A DNA stretch of 34,258 bases from Pseudomonadota bacterium (GCA_026388315.1 JAPLKA010000037.1:1-34258); one strand, 5' to 3'; shown: positions 16,047-24,270, numbered from the stretch's first letter. The notes: a model not told the origin generated them from the letters alone. Program-made: numbers and translations.

Positions 16047-16075
16047 CCTTGGAGCACTGCACCAAGGTATTTTTA
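16047..16075 (+). terminator. Terminator-like hairpin in the leader of the fecR-like gene
   Basis: CCTTGG (16047-16052) and CCAAGG (16062-16067) form a 6-bp stem, with an inner GC/GC pair around ACT, followed by TATTTTTATT. It lies between the candidate promoter and the first gene of the locus, so it could act as an attenuator read through under some condition. Confidence 0.45.
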
Positions 16076-16095
16076 TTAAAAAAGCGGGGTAAGCC

Positions 16096-17481
16096 ATGGA
16101 ACAAAAAAAACGAAACATTTTTTATCTAACGAAGGGTTTTATGTTTTTCTGTGCAATCCTTTTTTTATTTGGTTGTTTTTCCATTGCTGATGCAGCGCAC
16201 GTTGGAAAGATTACACAGGTTCAAGGCTCTGCTACCGTATTAAAAGCGCATAAAAACGTTGCCACCCCTGTTAAAATGGGTGATTCTGTCGATGTAGGTG
16301 ACCACTACAGAACAAGGGGGGAGAGCGGGATAGAAATTACATTCAACAACAAAAATGTTGTGAAAATTGCAGAAAATACCCGCTTTGAGATTACTGAATA
16401 TACCGTTACACATCAGAAGACCTCCAACATTTTTAAACTGCCAGAAGGAAAGGTGCAGGCCACTACCGGAGAAGACTTTATTAAGAAGGCATCAGCCTCT
16501 CCCGGGGGCCACAAGTTCGAAGTGCATACCCCTGTTGCCGTTGCCGGGATAAGAGGTTCCACTGCGAATATTGCCCATGTGGGCGGGGTAACCGGTGCTT
16601 TGATGACAGTGGGGAATGGGTACATGTCCAACCCTAACTTCCCTGGACAGTTACAAAACGTAACGACCGGCACATCATCTTTTACATCAGTCGTTATACC
16701 GCCGACGCCACCCCAGGCAATGCAGGGTGCAGTTGCTCAGATTACAAGGGCATCGGCCACAGCACAACAACAATCATCGGCAATACAGGCTGCTGTCAGA
16801 ATCGGGGTTACACAGGCTAATGTTACGGCAGTAGTAAATGGTGCGCTTCAGGGAGGCGCTACGGTCACAAATACGGTTTCCTCGGCCGTCACCGCATCCC
16901 CGACCCAGGCAGGTAATATTACTTCCGCAGCCATCATCGCAGCTCCAACCCAGGCTGTTAACATTACTAATGCCGCCGTTACAGCAGCTCCGACTCAGGC
17001 AGGCAACATTACTAATGCCGCCGTTACAGCAGCTCCGACTCAGGCAGGCAACATTACTAATGCCGCCATCATCGCAGCCCCAACACAGGCAACTAACATT
17101 GTAGCAGGCGCATTGGCAGCAGCCCCGGCACAAACTGTTACAATTACCGGCGCTGCTACACAGGCAGGCGCAACTACAATGCAGATCACGCAGGGTGTAG
17201 CCCAGTCAACAACTCCTACCCCAACCCCTACTCCTACCCCAACCCCTACTCCTACCCCAACCCCTACACCGACACCAACACCAGAATCTACTCCGACTCC
17301 AACTCCTACACCGACACCTACTCCAACACCAACTCCTACACCGACACCTACTCCTACCCCAACTCCAACACCTACTCCTACCCCAACTCCAACACCGACA
17401 CCAGTTCCTCCACCACCTCCACCACCACCACCTCCACCACCACCACCTCCACCACCACCACCGACAAGTCCAAGTAGATAA
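16096..17481 (+). CDS. FecR-domain protein with Thr-Pro and polyproline tail
   Basis: A protein of 461 residues with an N-terminal signal segment (about 10-34). Residues about 35-190 form a FecR domain ([28 protein letters not shown], and [13 protein letters not shown], the family's typical end). Next come repeats of the type [15 protein letters not shown] (about 275-360). Then follows a Thr-Pro tract from about residue 375 to 435, broken once by ES, and then an almost pure polyproline run near the end. FecR here is not the iron sensor; secreted FecR proteins with low-complexity tails are common in exopolysaccharide loci. The tail may span the periplasm or bind the wall or glycan. The polyproline run should require EF-P. 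It is followed at 21 bases by the barrel gene. Confidence 0.8.
   Translation: MEQKKRNIFYLTKGFMFFCAILFLFGCFSIADAAHVGKITQVQGSATVLKAHKNVATPVKMGDSVDVGDHYRTRGESGIEITFNNKNVVKIAENTRFEITEYTVTHQKTSNIFKLPEGKVQATTGEDFIKKASASPGGHKFEVHTPVAVAGIRGSTANIAHVGGVTGALMTVGNGYMSNPNFPGQLQNVTTGTSSFTSVVIPPTPPQAMQGAVAQITRASATAQQQSSAIQAAVRIGVTQANVTAVVNGALQGGATVTNTVSSAVTASPTQAGNITSAAIIAAPTQAVNITNAAVTAAPTQAGNITNAAVTAAPTQAGNITNAAIIAAPTQATNIVAGALAAAPAQTVTITGAATQAGATTMQITQGVAQSTTPTPTPTPTPTPTPTPTPTPTPTPESTPTPTPTPTPTPTPTPTPTPTPTPTPTPTPTPTPTPTPVPPPPPPPPPPPPPPPPPPPTSPSR
17213..17463 (+). repeat. Coding minisatellite (Thr-Pro then polyproline)
   Basis: Six-base ACN-CCN units encode Thr-Pro pairs and are followed by CCT/CCA units in 9-12 base periods encoding proline. 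Different synonymous codons occur in blocks, which suggests expansion by local duplication. Length change here would keep the frame if whole units are lost or gained. Confidence 0.75.
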
Positions 17482-17484
17482 GGA

Positions 17485-17494
17485 GGGGGGGGGG
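17485..17494 (+). promoter_or_regulatory. G10 tract inside the ribosome-binding site of the barrel gene
   Basis: Ten consecutive G bases follow AAGGAG directly and end 7 bases before the ATG at 17502. Slippage would alter the distance between Shine-Dalgarno and start, so translation of the barrel could vary between cells. Confidence 0.7.
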
Positions 17495-17501
17495 TAAAAA
17501 T

Positions 17502-18842
17502 ATGAATATAAAAAGAAAAAAAAATACGAAGGGATTTGATATCACGAAGAAAAGCTGCACTTTATTTTTCCTTGCGATTGTAATCTTCGCCTTTACAATT
17601 CCTGTGTATGCTGCAGCCCCGGAAGGCATGATGGACCCTGATTCCATCCCCGGCAATATTAAGCTCGGGGCGCTGAAGATCCACCCCTATGTCTACGTCG
17701 ATCAGACATGGACCGATAACGTGTTTCAGAGGAACAACATGTGGGGACCCACAGTCTATAACGGCAAAGGGTATACATCAAGCGGAAACAGAAGCGATAC
17801 CGTTAACACGGTAACCCCGGGAATCAGGCTCTTTCTTCCCTTCGGGACACACCTGTTCCATCTGAATTATAATGCAGCCCTTAAAACTTACAACGTTTTT
17901 GACCAGTTTAACAACCAGGATCAGTTGCTACATGCAGCCGTCGGTTTTAATTTTGGCAGCGGATTGAATGTTCTCCTCAGGAATGATTTCATCAAGGCAG
18001 CAAACCCTCCCCGTGCTATCTACCTCATGACGGATGACTATACCCTGAATACCACTGGCATCGAGGCTTCATACAAGTTAGCCGACCGGTATAAGGTCAA
18101 AGCCTTCTATGAATACGAGACGAAAGGCTACAGCCCGAGTCAGACGAGTGCCCAGTGGGATGATTACAAACAGAACAAACCCGGTGTGGCACTGTATTAT
18201 CGCTTCCTCCCCCTCACCTCTGCCCTTCTGGAGTTCAGCTACCAGCAAAGGGACTATTCACGACCCAGCTATGTAACCACCAATGTCAATTCAGAGGTTT
18301 ACAATCTATGGACAGGTCTTGCATGGGAACCTGCAGCAAGGATCAAGGGAACCTTCAAAATCGGCTATACTGAGGCCAGATTTAAAGGAGGTTCTGTGCC
18401 AAACTGGAATGGTATAGGGTTTATGGGCAACGTAAATTATGCTTTTACAGAGCGGACGACTGTTATCTTCAACGCATTCAGAGGACCGATAGCCACATCT
18501 TACACCGCATTCAATTCAGCTTACGGCGACTATTATGTTTCAACAAGCGCAAGCCTTGCCGTTAACCACCAGTTACCTTCAAACTTTGTTGCAAAGGCAA
18601 ACATTTCCTATACAAACAATAGCTACGCTCAATATGGCACTTATGTTGCTAACCGTACAAATGGTCAAAGCATAGTAAAGCAGAGTGTAAACATCCCTGC
18701 TTTCGGCCTGGGCCTTGACTATGTCATCCGAAAAGGCATGAGTCTCGGGATTCATTATGACTATAGCCTATACGACAGCAATATCGATATTGAAGGATGG
18801 AAGGAAAACAGAATCGGTCTGTTGTTATCAATTGTGCTTTAA
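17502..18842 (+). CDS. Outer-membrane beta-barrel protein of the polysaccharide locus
   Basis: A protein of 446 residues with a signal peptide ending near VYAAA (about residue 38). The rest alternates polar and hydrophobic residues with many aromatic girdles (YVYVDQTWTDNVF, LFHLNYNAALKTY, GLGLDYVIRKGMSLGIHYDY) and ends in a strand (NRIGLLLSIVL), as expected of an outer-membrane barrel. It resembles the BBP2-type barrels that accompany Wza and Wzc genes in exopolysaccharide clusters, where they may help the glycan cross the outer membrane. The start has AAGGAGG upstream, but the site merges with a G10 tract (17485-17494) whose length would change the spacing to the ATG. Confidence 0.75.
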   Translation: MNIKRKKNTKGFDITKKSCTLFFLAIVIFAFTIPVYAAAPEGMMDPDSIPGNIKLGALKIHPYVYVDQTWTDNVFQRNNMWGPTVYNGKGYTSSGNRSDTVNTVTPGIRLFLPFGTHLFHLNYNAALKTYNVFDQFNNQDQLLHAAVGFNFGSGLNVLLRNDFIKAANPPRAIYLMTDDYTLNTTGIEASYKLADRYKVKAFYEYETKGYSPSQTSAQWDDYKQNKPGVALYYRFLPLTSALLEFSYQQRDYSRPSYVTTNVNSEVYNLWTGLAWEPAARIKGTFKIGYTEARFKGGSVPNWNGIGFMGNVNYAFTERTTVIFNAFRGPIATSYTAFNSAYGDYYVSTSASLAVNHQLPSNFVAKANISYTNNSYAQYGTYVANRTNGQSIVKQSVNIPAFGLGLDYVIRKGMSLGIHYDYSLYDSNIDIEGWKENRIGLLLSIVL

Positions 18843-18912
18843 ATGATTATGGTGTAAAATTTGAACTGTTTATTTTTAATAGATAGTTTGTTGTCACTGC
18901 AAAACAGTAACT

Positions 18913-19896
18913 ATGAGGAAAATAATGTTATTTGTAAAAAGAAAAAGAACAGTTTCGATTATATTTTTCATGCTTGTTTTTCAAGTCTGCTTTTTAACTT
19001 TATTGCAAACATCTGCATTCCCCGCTGCGGGGAATGCAGATTCCAGTGAACAAACTGATAGTGCTGTAAAACAATCTGATAAAACCTTAAAAAAGTCCTC
19101 ATTTGTAACATCACGCGAAGACGATAAAGATTACGTAGTCGGCCCGGAAGATACTATCAAAATAACGGTCTGGGATCACGAAGATTTAACAAAAGAATTT
19201 TTTGTGTCCCGCGATGGGTGGTTCAGCTTTCCTCTCATTGGAAAAGTCTATGCAGACGGCCTCAGTGTCGGCGATCTTGAAAAAAAGATCGTAGAGGCCC
19301 TTTCCGGAAAGTATATCGTTAACCCTCAGGTGTCGATATTTGTAACGCAGGTCAAAAGCAAGGTTGTTTATGTAATGGGGGAAGTGGGAGGAAAATTATT
19401 TGGAGCCGGAAAGGGCCCGGGATCCTATCCACTTACCGGCAGGACGAGTTTACTTGAAATCCTTTCCGTTGCAGGCGGTCCGACTGCAGATGCGGCCTCG
19501 GAAATAATTATTGTGAGACCAAAGGTAAAGCGCAATATGCCTGTACCCATTGAAGATGCACGGAAGGACGAAATCACAACCATCAACATGAAGAAACTCC
19601 TCGAAGGAGATTTATCACAGAATATCCTTTTAGAACCTAATGATACTGTATACGTACCGAAGGCGGAATTCTTTTTCGCTTCAGGCGAGGTTATGAAGCC
19701 GGGGAAATTTGTTCTGGAAAAGGGCTTGACAGTTCTAAAAGCCATTGCAACAGCGGGAGGAAAAACTAACAAGGCAGCGATAAACAGAACCCGTATCATC
19801 CGCGTGAAGGGAGGGGAAAGGAAGGAATTTCGGGTAACCCTGGATGAAATGGTGTTGCCTGAGGATATCATTGTAGTGCCTGAAAGCTTCTTCTGA
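18913..19896 (+). CDS. Wza-like polysaccharide export protein
   Basis: A protein of 327 residues with an N-terminal hydrophobic segment (about 13-35); no lipobox cysteine is evident in place of the one in Wza. Residues about 75-155 form the polysaccharide-export domain (YVVGPEDTIKITVWDHEDL, DGWFSFPLIGKVYADG, ILSVAGGPT following). Two SLBB-type beta-grasp segments follow (VYVMGEVG to about 200, FFASGEVMKPGKFVLE to about 300). Wza forms the octameric outer-membrane channel for capsule export. It sits between the barrel gene and the Wzc-like kinase, its usual neighbour. Confidence 0.85.
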   Translation: MRKIMLFVKRKRTVSIIFFMLVFQVCFLTLLQTSAFPAAGNADSSEQTDSAVKQSDKTLKKSSFVTSREDDKDYVVGPEDTIKITVWDHEDLTKEFFVSRDGWFSFPLIGKVYADGLSVGDLEKKIVEALSGKYIVNPQVSIFVTQVKSKVVYVMGEVGGKLFGAGKGPGSYPLTGRTSLLEILSVAGGPTADAASEIIIVRPKVKRNMPVPIEDARKDEITTINMKKLLEGDLSQNILLEPNDTVYVPKAEFFFASGEVMKPGKFVLEKGLTVLKAIATAGGKTNKAAINRTRIIRVKGGERKEFRVTLDEMVLPEDIIVVPESFF

Positions 19897-19961
19897 TCTG
19901 TAATACGCCTATGAAAATATCAGCTACTATCAGCACTAAGCACTATGAATTATACTCTACT

Positions 19962-20085
19962 CGCCTTGCACTATGCGCTATGCTCCATGCTTCTTGTACT
20001 ATGCACTATGTGCCATGCGCTTTGCGCCATGCTCCATGCGTCTTTGCTATGCTTCTTGCGCCATGCGCCATGCGCTATGCGCTGT
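19962..20085. repeat. Degenerate heptamer array (CGCYATG type)
   Basis: About 17 seven-base units such as CACTATG, CGCTATG, CTCCATG and CGCCATG fill the space between the Wza-like and Wzc-like genes. The period of 7 is kept despite many substitutions, with an occasional 8-base unit. It contains no credible gene; short frames through it are chance. Related units recur at 23910-23947 and 27578-27640. Confidence 0.8.
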
Positions 20086-20117
20086 TTACCTTTCACCAAC
20101 CGTAGGAGGAATTATTC

Positions 20118-22376
20118 ATGCCTAAGATGTTTCAGATAGAAGAACCCCATTTAATGGACTATGTTCATGTCATATTCAAAAGAAGATGGGTGGTGGCAAC
20201 GGTCTTTCTCGTAATCTTTTTCTCCGTAGCAATACGGTCATTCACCGTGACGCCTGTGTACAGGGCAACGGCACAGATACTTATAGACAAGGAAAACCCC
20301 AATGTCACCAATATCAAAGAAATCCTCGATATAAAATCGTCCGATATTGATTACTATCAGACACAGTATAATATTCTGAAAAGCAATGCCCTTGCCTTAA
20401 AGGTCATCAGGGCGCTGAACCTCAAAGACAATAAAGAATTCGGCCCGGTTAAGGAAGAAACAGAGGCAGCGCAGAATAACCTTATTGCAAACTACCTCGG
20501 CAAACTGAAGGTTGAACCTATCAGGAGCAGCAGACTTGCAAATGTGAGCTTTGATTCTGCTGATAAAAAGCTTGCTGCAACCATCGCAAATGCCCATGCG
20601 AGGCTCTATATAGAAAGCGACCTCGAAAGGAAGTTCTCTGCATCCCAGGATGCAACGGGCTGGCTATCCACACGGATTAAAGAAGTAAAAGAGAGACTGG
20701 AGGAATCAGAGACAAAGCTGCAGAGTTACAGAAAAGAACAGGGTGTTATTGCGATAGATATGGATGAAAAGTACAATGTTGACTCTCAGAAACTGAAAGA
20801 TTTGAATACAGCATTGGGTGCAGCAAAGACCGAGCGTTTTGCAAAAGAAAACCAGTATAATGAGATGAAAAATCTCAGCAGAAATCCCGAGACAATTGAG
20901 GCACTGCCTGCTGTTGTGTCAAGCTATCTCATTGGCCAATTAAAGAACGAATATATAAAAATCTCAGGTAGTTATTATGAACTATCTCAGAAGTACGGGC
21001 CGGAACACCCGAAAATTATACGGCTTAACTCGGAATTGAATGAGTTGAAGAATAAAATAAGACAGGAAGTTCAGAAGATTGCGCAATCGATAGAAAGTGA
21101 ATACAGGATGGCTGTTGCACGCGAAAGGTCTTTGCATGGCGCACTGGAAGCACAGAAAAAGGCCGTGCTGGATTTTAATGAAAAGGAAAGCGAATTCAAT
21201 ATTATAAAACGGGATGTTGATGCAAACCGTTCCCTCTATGAGTCTTTGCTCAAGAGGATAAAAGAGACAAATGTGACAGAAGGCATCAGCATATCCAATA
21301 TTATGGTTATTGACCCTGCAAGGGTGCCGAACAGTCCGGTAAAACCGAAAATCATGCAGAACCTCCTTCTTGCCCTTGTCTCCGGCCTTGCCTTTGGAGT
21401 AGGCCTTGCCTTTTTCTTTGAATACCTTGACAATACAATCAAATCCCCTGATGATGTCAAAAAGTACCTTGAGGTGCCGCTCCTCGGCATTCTGGGGAAG
21501 TTTGAACCTTCATCACAGGGGGAGGATAAAAAAGAGATCCCTTTACTTGATGCACCGCGCTCATCCATTGCTGAAGCGATAAGGACGGTGAGAACAAATA
21601 TCCTCTTCAGTTCATCGGATAGCGAAAAAAAGGTTATTCTTGTCACATCGGCATTGCCAAGCGAAGGGAAGACAATTCTGTCTGTGAACCTGGCCGTCGG
21701 TTTTGCCCAGCTTGGCAAAAAGGTGCTGTTCATCGACGCAGATATGAGAAAACCAAGATCCCATACTGTTTTTAAGGTGGAGCGCGAGCCCGGCCTCTCC
21801 GAGATTCTCGTAGATGCTAAAGAACCGTTTTCAATCATCCGGGATACCCAAGTGGAAAATTTAAAACTGATTACCTGCGGGACGATTCCCCCCAACCCGT
21901 CAGAACTCCTCATTTCCAGTCATATGGATATATTTATTGAAAAAATGAAGGAGCAATTCGATATCGTGATTTTTGACTCGCCGCCCATTACATCTGTTAC
22001 CGATGCAGTCGAGATCGGGTCCTATGTGGATGGCGTTGTCCTGATTATAAAAACGGGTGTAACGCCACGACCTGCTGCCCAGTCGGCGATTCATCAGCTT
22101 TCAGAGGTGAACGCAAACATCTTTGGCGTTGTCCTCAATGATGTTGACTTCCAGAAGGAGAATTATTACTATCCTTACTACAAGTACTATTCACGGTATT
22201 ACTCAAGATACTATTACCATTACGGAAACTATTACGGCGAGGACGGGCAGAAGAAAAAGACGAGAATGAGGGGCGACGGAAATAAGCATCCCGTGAAGAA
22301 CATGATGGATTTAAAGAATATCATATCCACTGTTTTTAAAAGAAAGCCGGAGCATAGAGACAAGAAGGAAACATGA
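20118..22376 (+). CDS. Wzc-like polysaccharide co-polymerase and tyrosine autokinase
   Basis: A protein of 752 residues in the inner membrane, with ATG 8 bases after AGGAGG. An N-terminal Wzz domain includes the first membrane helix (24-42), a long coiled-coil periplasmic part (about 180-400) follows, then the second helix (about 412-436). The C-terminal BY-kinase has Walker A (SEGKT with K518), Walker A' (FIDAD with D540 and D542) and Walker B (IFDSPP with D620). The tail is tyrosine-rich between 683 and 707 (YYYPYYKYYSRYYSRYYYHY), the autophosphorylation cluster. It controls chain length and export together with Wza. The next gene, a matching phosphatase, overlaps its stop by four bases (ATGA). 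Confidence 0.92.
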   Translation: MPKMFQIEEPHLMDYVHVIFKRRWVVATVFLVIFFSVAIRSFTVTPVYRATAQILIDKENPNVTNIKEILDIKSSDIDYYQTQYNILKSNALALKVIRALNLKDNKEFGPVKEETEAAQNNLIANYLGKLKVEPIRSSRLANVSFDSADKKLAATIANAHARLYIESDLERKFSASQDATGWLSTRIKEVKERLEESETKLQSYRKEQGVIAIDMDEKYNVDSQKLKDLNTALGAAKTERFAKENQYNEMKNLSRNPETIEALPAVVSSYLIGQLKNEYIKISGSYYELSQKYGPEHPKIIRLNSELNELKNKIRQEVQKIAQSIESEYRMAVARERSLHGALEAQKKAVLDFNEKESEFNIIKRDVDANRSLYESLLKRIKETNVTEGISISNIMVIDPARVPNSPVKPKIMQNLLLALVSGLAFGVGLAFFFEYLDNTIKSPDDVKKYLEVPLLGILGKFEPSSQGEDKKEIPLLDAPRSSIAEAIRTVRTNILFSSSDSEKKVILVTSALPSEGKTILSVNLAVGFAQLGKKVLFIDADMRKPRSHTVFKVEREPGLSEILVDAKEPFSIIRDTQVENLKLITCGTIPPNPSELLISSHMDIFIEKMKEQFDIVIFDSPPITSVTDAVEIGSYVDGVVLIIKTGVTPRPAAQSAIHQLSEVNANIFGVVLNDVDFQKENYYYPYYKYYSRYYSRYYYHYGNYYGEDGQKKKTRMRGDGNKHPVKNMMDLKNIISTVFKRKPEHRDKKET

Positions 22377-23110
22377 TCGACCTTCATGCGCATATACTCC
22401 CCAATCTTGACGACGGGCCGCGTGGTTGGGATGAATCCCTTGAGATGTGCAGGATGGCCTTCGATGATGGCATAAGGACCATAGTTGCCACGCCGCATAC
22501 GTTGAATGGCGTATACAAAAATAATACAGCAAAAATAAAGGAACAGTCCCTCCAACTGCAGGAATTACTTGATAAAAACGGTATTTTACTCAATATTGTC
22601 CCCGGGTCTGATGTCCGGATATACCCTGCATTAACCAGTCTTATCGAAAAGGGTGAAGCGCTTACAGTGAACGATAATAAGCGTTACATTATCCTGGAAC
22701 TCCCGGACCTTTTTCCGCTCCATGCCGTAAAGAAGTTGATTCTCGATTTAATCGGGCAGGGGATTACACCCGTTATCAGCCATCCCGAGAGAGTATCGCA
22801 GATTCAGCAGGATAGTGAGGTTATTTATGAACTGCTCGAAAAAGGAGCCCTGTCACAGGTCACTGCCATGAGTGTAACAGGCGAATTCGGCAAAGGGATA
22901 AAGGGTTTTGTGGAAAAGATGTTAAAGTATGATATGGTGCACATTATTGCCACTGATTGTCATGACGTGATCCGCAGACCGCCGGTCCTGTCCGGGGCAG
23001 TCGAAATGGCTTCCCGGATAGTCGGCAGAGAAAAGGCATTGACAATGGTCACCACCATACCGCAGGCAGTGATAGAGGGAAAAACAATAGAGAGACGAGT
23101 AATTAAGTAA
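22373..23110 (+). CDS. PHP-family protein-tyrosine phosphatase (CpsB/YwqE type)
   Basis: A protein of 245 residues with the metal-binding motifs of PHP phosphatases: DLHAHILPNLDDG (H5, H7), TPHT (H42), ISHPER and a final TDCHD. CpsB/YwqE enzymes remove phosphate from the tyrosine tail of the cognate BY-kinase, and the gene overlaps the stop of that kinase by four bases. The last residues (RRVIK) run into the first units of an octamer array, so the natural C-terminus may have been changed by repeat growth. Confidence 0.88.
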   Translation: MIDLHAHILPNLDDGPRGWDESLEMCRMAFDDGIRTIVATPHTLNGVYKNNTAKIKEQSLQLQELLDKNGILLNIVPGSDVRIYPALTSLIEKGEALTVNDNKRYIILELPDLFPLHAVKKLILDLIGQGITPVISHPERVSQIQQDSEVIYELLEKGALSQVTAMSVTGEFGKGIKGFVEKMLKYDMVHIIATDCHDVIRRPPVLSGAVEMASRIVGREKALTMVTTIPQAVIEGKTIERRVIK

Positions 23111-23191
23111 TTAAGTGATTGAGCGATTAAGTGATTGAGTAAATAAGTGATTAAGTGAATGAGTGATTGAGTGATTAAGTAACTGAGTGAG
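23102..23191. repeat. Degenerate octamer array (TRAGTGAT type)
   Basis: About ten 8-base units (TAAGTGAT, TGAGCGAT, TGAGTAAA, TAAGTGAA, TGAGTGAT and others) alternate TAAG and TGAG beginnings. It starts at the end of the phosphatase gene. The rest of the gap up to 23396 is unique sequence holding no gene, apart from an ops-like site at 23365-23375. Confidence 0.8.
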
Positions 23192-23364
23192 AGAAAGGAC
23201 GCATAGCGCAGGAGAAGGCAGATAGCTGCACTCAGCAAGCAAATATGGTAGAATATAAGGTATTTGATTAACCGCAGATGTTTAGCGGTATTTGACATTA
23301 ATTAAATGGGGCAACACCAAGGACATCTCAAACAGAAATTGCTCGGGCATGAATCCATGCCAAT

Positions 23365-23375
23365 GGCGGTAGCCT
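23365..23375 (+). promoter_or_regulatory. ops-like (RfaH-recruitment) motif GGCGGTAGCCT
   Basis: The sequence fits the GGCGGTAG core of the ops element that recruits RfaH to polysaccharide operons, followed by a further CCTGCC. Its strand matches the locus. However, ops normally lies in the leader of the first gene, whereas this one is mid-locus, so chance is possible. Confidence 0.3.
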
Positions 23376-23396
23376 GCCGCAGCACAGCTGTAGCGA

Positions 23397-23438
23397 TAAG
23401 TAACTGAGTGATTAAGTGATTGAGTAACTGAGTAATTA
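23397..23438 (+). repeat. Octamer array, left flank of the first S23 gene
   Basis: Five units of the TRAGTGAT/TGAGTAAC type end 5 bases before the ATG of the four-helix-bundle gene. TAAGTGATTGAGT (23413-23425) is an exact inverted match of ACTCAATCACTTA (23863-23875) on the other side of that gene. Confidence 0.8.
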
Positions 23439-23442
23439 ACAG

Positions 23443-23835
23443 ATGCCATCTTCAATAACATCTTTCGAAGATTTGTACGTATATAGCCTTGCAAGAGAAT
23501 TTAACAAAAATATAAGCAAATTGATAAAGATGTTGCCTGATAGCGAAAAATATAATTTAAAAAGCCAGATGAGTCGGGCAAAACTCAGCATTACAAATAA
23601 TATAGCAGAGGGTTTTGGCAGATATCACTATCAGGAAAATATACAGTTTTGTAGGCAATCGAGAGGATCGATTTGTGAACTGATAGACGATTTTAATGAA
23701 TGTTTCGATGAAGGTTATATTGATAAGAATCTACTTGATACGTATAAAAAAGAAGGATATTCTCTGATTAAGGTGCTTAATAGTTACATTGCTTCCCAGA
23801 AGAAACAAAAAAAGATTATTCAAGATTCTAAATGA
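23443..23835 (+). CDS. Four-helix-bundle protein, S23/bAvd family
   Basis: A protein of 130 residues. The family signature is clear: LYVYSLAREFNKNI in helix 1, LKSQMSRAKLSITNNIAEGFGR at the helix 2 end, a following FCRQSRGSICELIDD, and a basic last helix. The S23 family was named from proteins encoded in intervening sequences of 23S rRNA genes and is related to Avd of diversity-generating retroelements. No rRNA or reverse transcriptase is nearby. The gene is bounded by octamer arrays in opposite orientation, so a transcript could fold with this frame in the loop. No Shine-Dalgarno is seen; the array itself (GTAATTAACAG) occupies that place. Its job in a capsule locus is unknown. Confidence 0.85.
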   Translation: MPSSITSFEDLYVYSLAREFNKNISKLIKMLPDSEKYNLKSQMSRAKLSITNNIAEGFGRYHYQENIQFCRQSRGSICELIDDFNECFDEGYIDKNLLDTYKKEGYSLIKVLNSYIASQKKQKKIIQDSK

Positions 23836-23906
23836 ATTATTTAATTATTTAATCACTTATTCACTCAATCACTTACTTACCCAATCACTTATTCACTCAA
23901 TTACTT
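23836..23906 (-). repeat. Octamer array, right flank of the first S23 gene (inverted)
   Basis: Units such as ATCACTTA, TTCACTCA and CCAATCAC are the reverse complement of the left-flank TAAGTGAT/TGAGTGAT units. Together the two arrays form an inverted pair around the gene. Confidence 0.8.
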
Positions 23907-23909
23907 GTC

Positions 23910-23970
23910 TTTTGCTCCATGCGCTCTGCTCCATGCGCTATGCGTTTTTGTAATCCCTAATCCCTAACAT
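23910..23970. repeat. Heptamer array (CTCCATG, CGCTATG), then TAATCCC units
   Basis: About five seven-base units of the family at 19962-20085 are followed by two to three TAATCCC units. The stretch has no gene. Confidence 0.65.
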
Positions 23971-24003
23971 GTCTGAGAAAATTCTCATCACAAACACGGT
24001 AAG

Positions 24004-24270
24004 ATGATACGCAAAAAGGTGCGCCCCAAGCGCAGCCTCAAGGTTCGTCTTAAAAATAAACTCAGTTTCTCGCTCGGCAAAGAGAAGATTATCTATATCA
24101 TCATCGGCATCATCCTTGCTGCGCTTGTTGCCAAAGCCCTCATCTGGTATATCCAGAAGACAGAAGAATACGCCTTTCTCAGTATACATCAATATGCCGC
24201 ATCCAAATCAGAAGCTGTTCACGGTTCACAGTTCACGGTTCACAATCATGAGTCGCCAGTCATGAGCTAA
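24004..24270 (+). CDS. Small single-pass membrane protein with repeat-derived tail
   Basis: A product of 88 residues: a strongly basic N-terminus (MIRKKVRPKRSLKVRLKNK), one membrane helix (about 29-50, IIYIIIGIILAALVAKALIW), and a short tail. The last 18 codons run through four GTTCAC(G/A) heptamers (24217-24244) and further CATGAGC units, so the original end was probably nearer residue 70. No family is recognised and no Shine-Dalgarno is clear. Its place between phosphatase and dehydrogenase suggests an accessory capsule protein, but it may not be expressed. Confidence 0.45.
   Translation: MIRKKVRPKRSLKVRLKNKLSFSLGKEKIIYIIIGIILAALVAKALIWYIQKTEEYAFLSIHQYAASKSEAVHGSQFTVHNHESPVMS
24217..24244. 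repeat. Four exact-period heptamers (GTTCACR)
   Basis: GTTCACG and GTTCACA alternate over exactly 28 bases inside the 3' end of the small membrane-protein frame. Confidence 0.85.

Noticed and set aside
16774-17133. Cysteine- and glycine-rich minus-strand frame opposite the fecR-like gene
   Set aside because: It is the shadow of the repetitive [11 protein letters not shown] coding region and has no start signals.
19911-20139. Two 64-codon cysteine/histidine-rich frames before the Wzc-like gene
   Set aside because: They are translations of the heptamer array, which reads open in several frames.
23102-23438. Octamer arrays as a possible CRISPR array
   Set aside because: Units are 8 bases, degenerate and without spacers, and no cas gene is present in the window.
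23443-23835. S23 gene as part of a true 23S rRNA intervening sequence
   Set aside because: No rRNA sequence flanks it; the neighbours are polysaccharide genes. Only the repeat-bounded architecture is similar.
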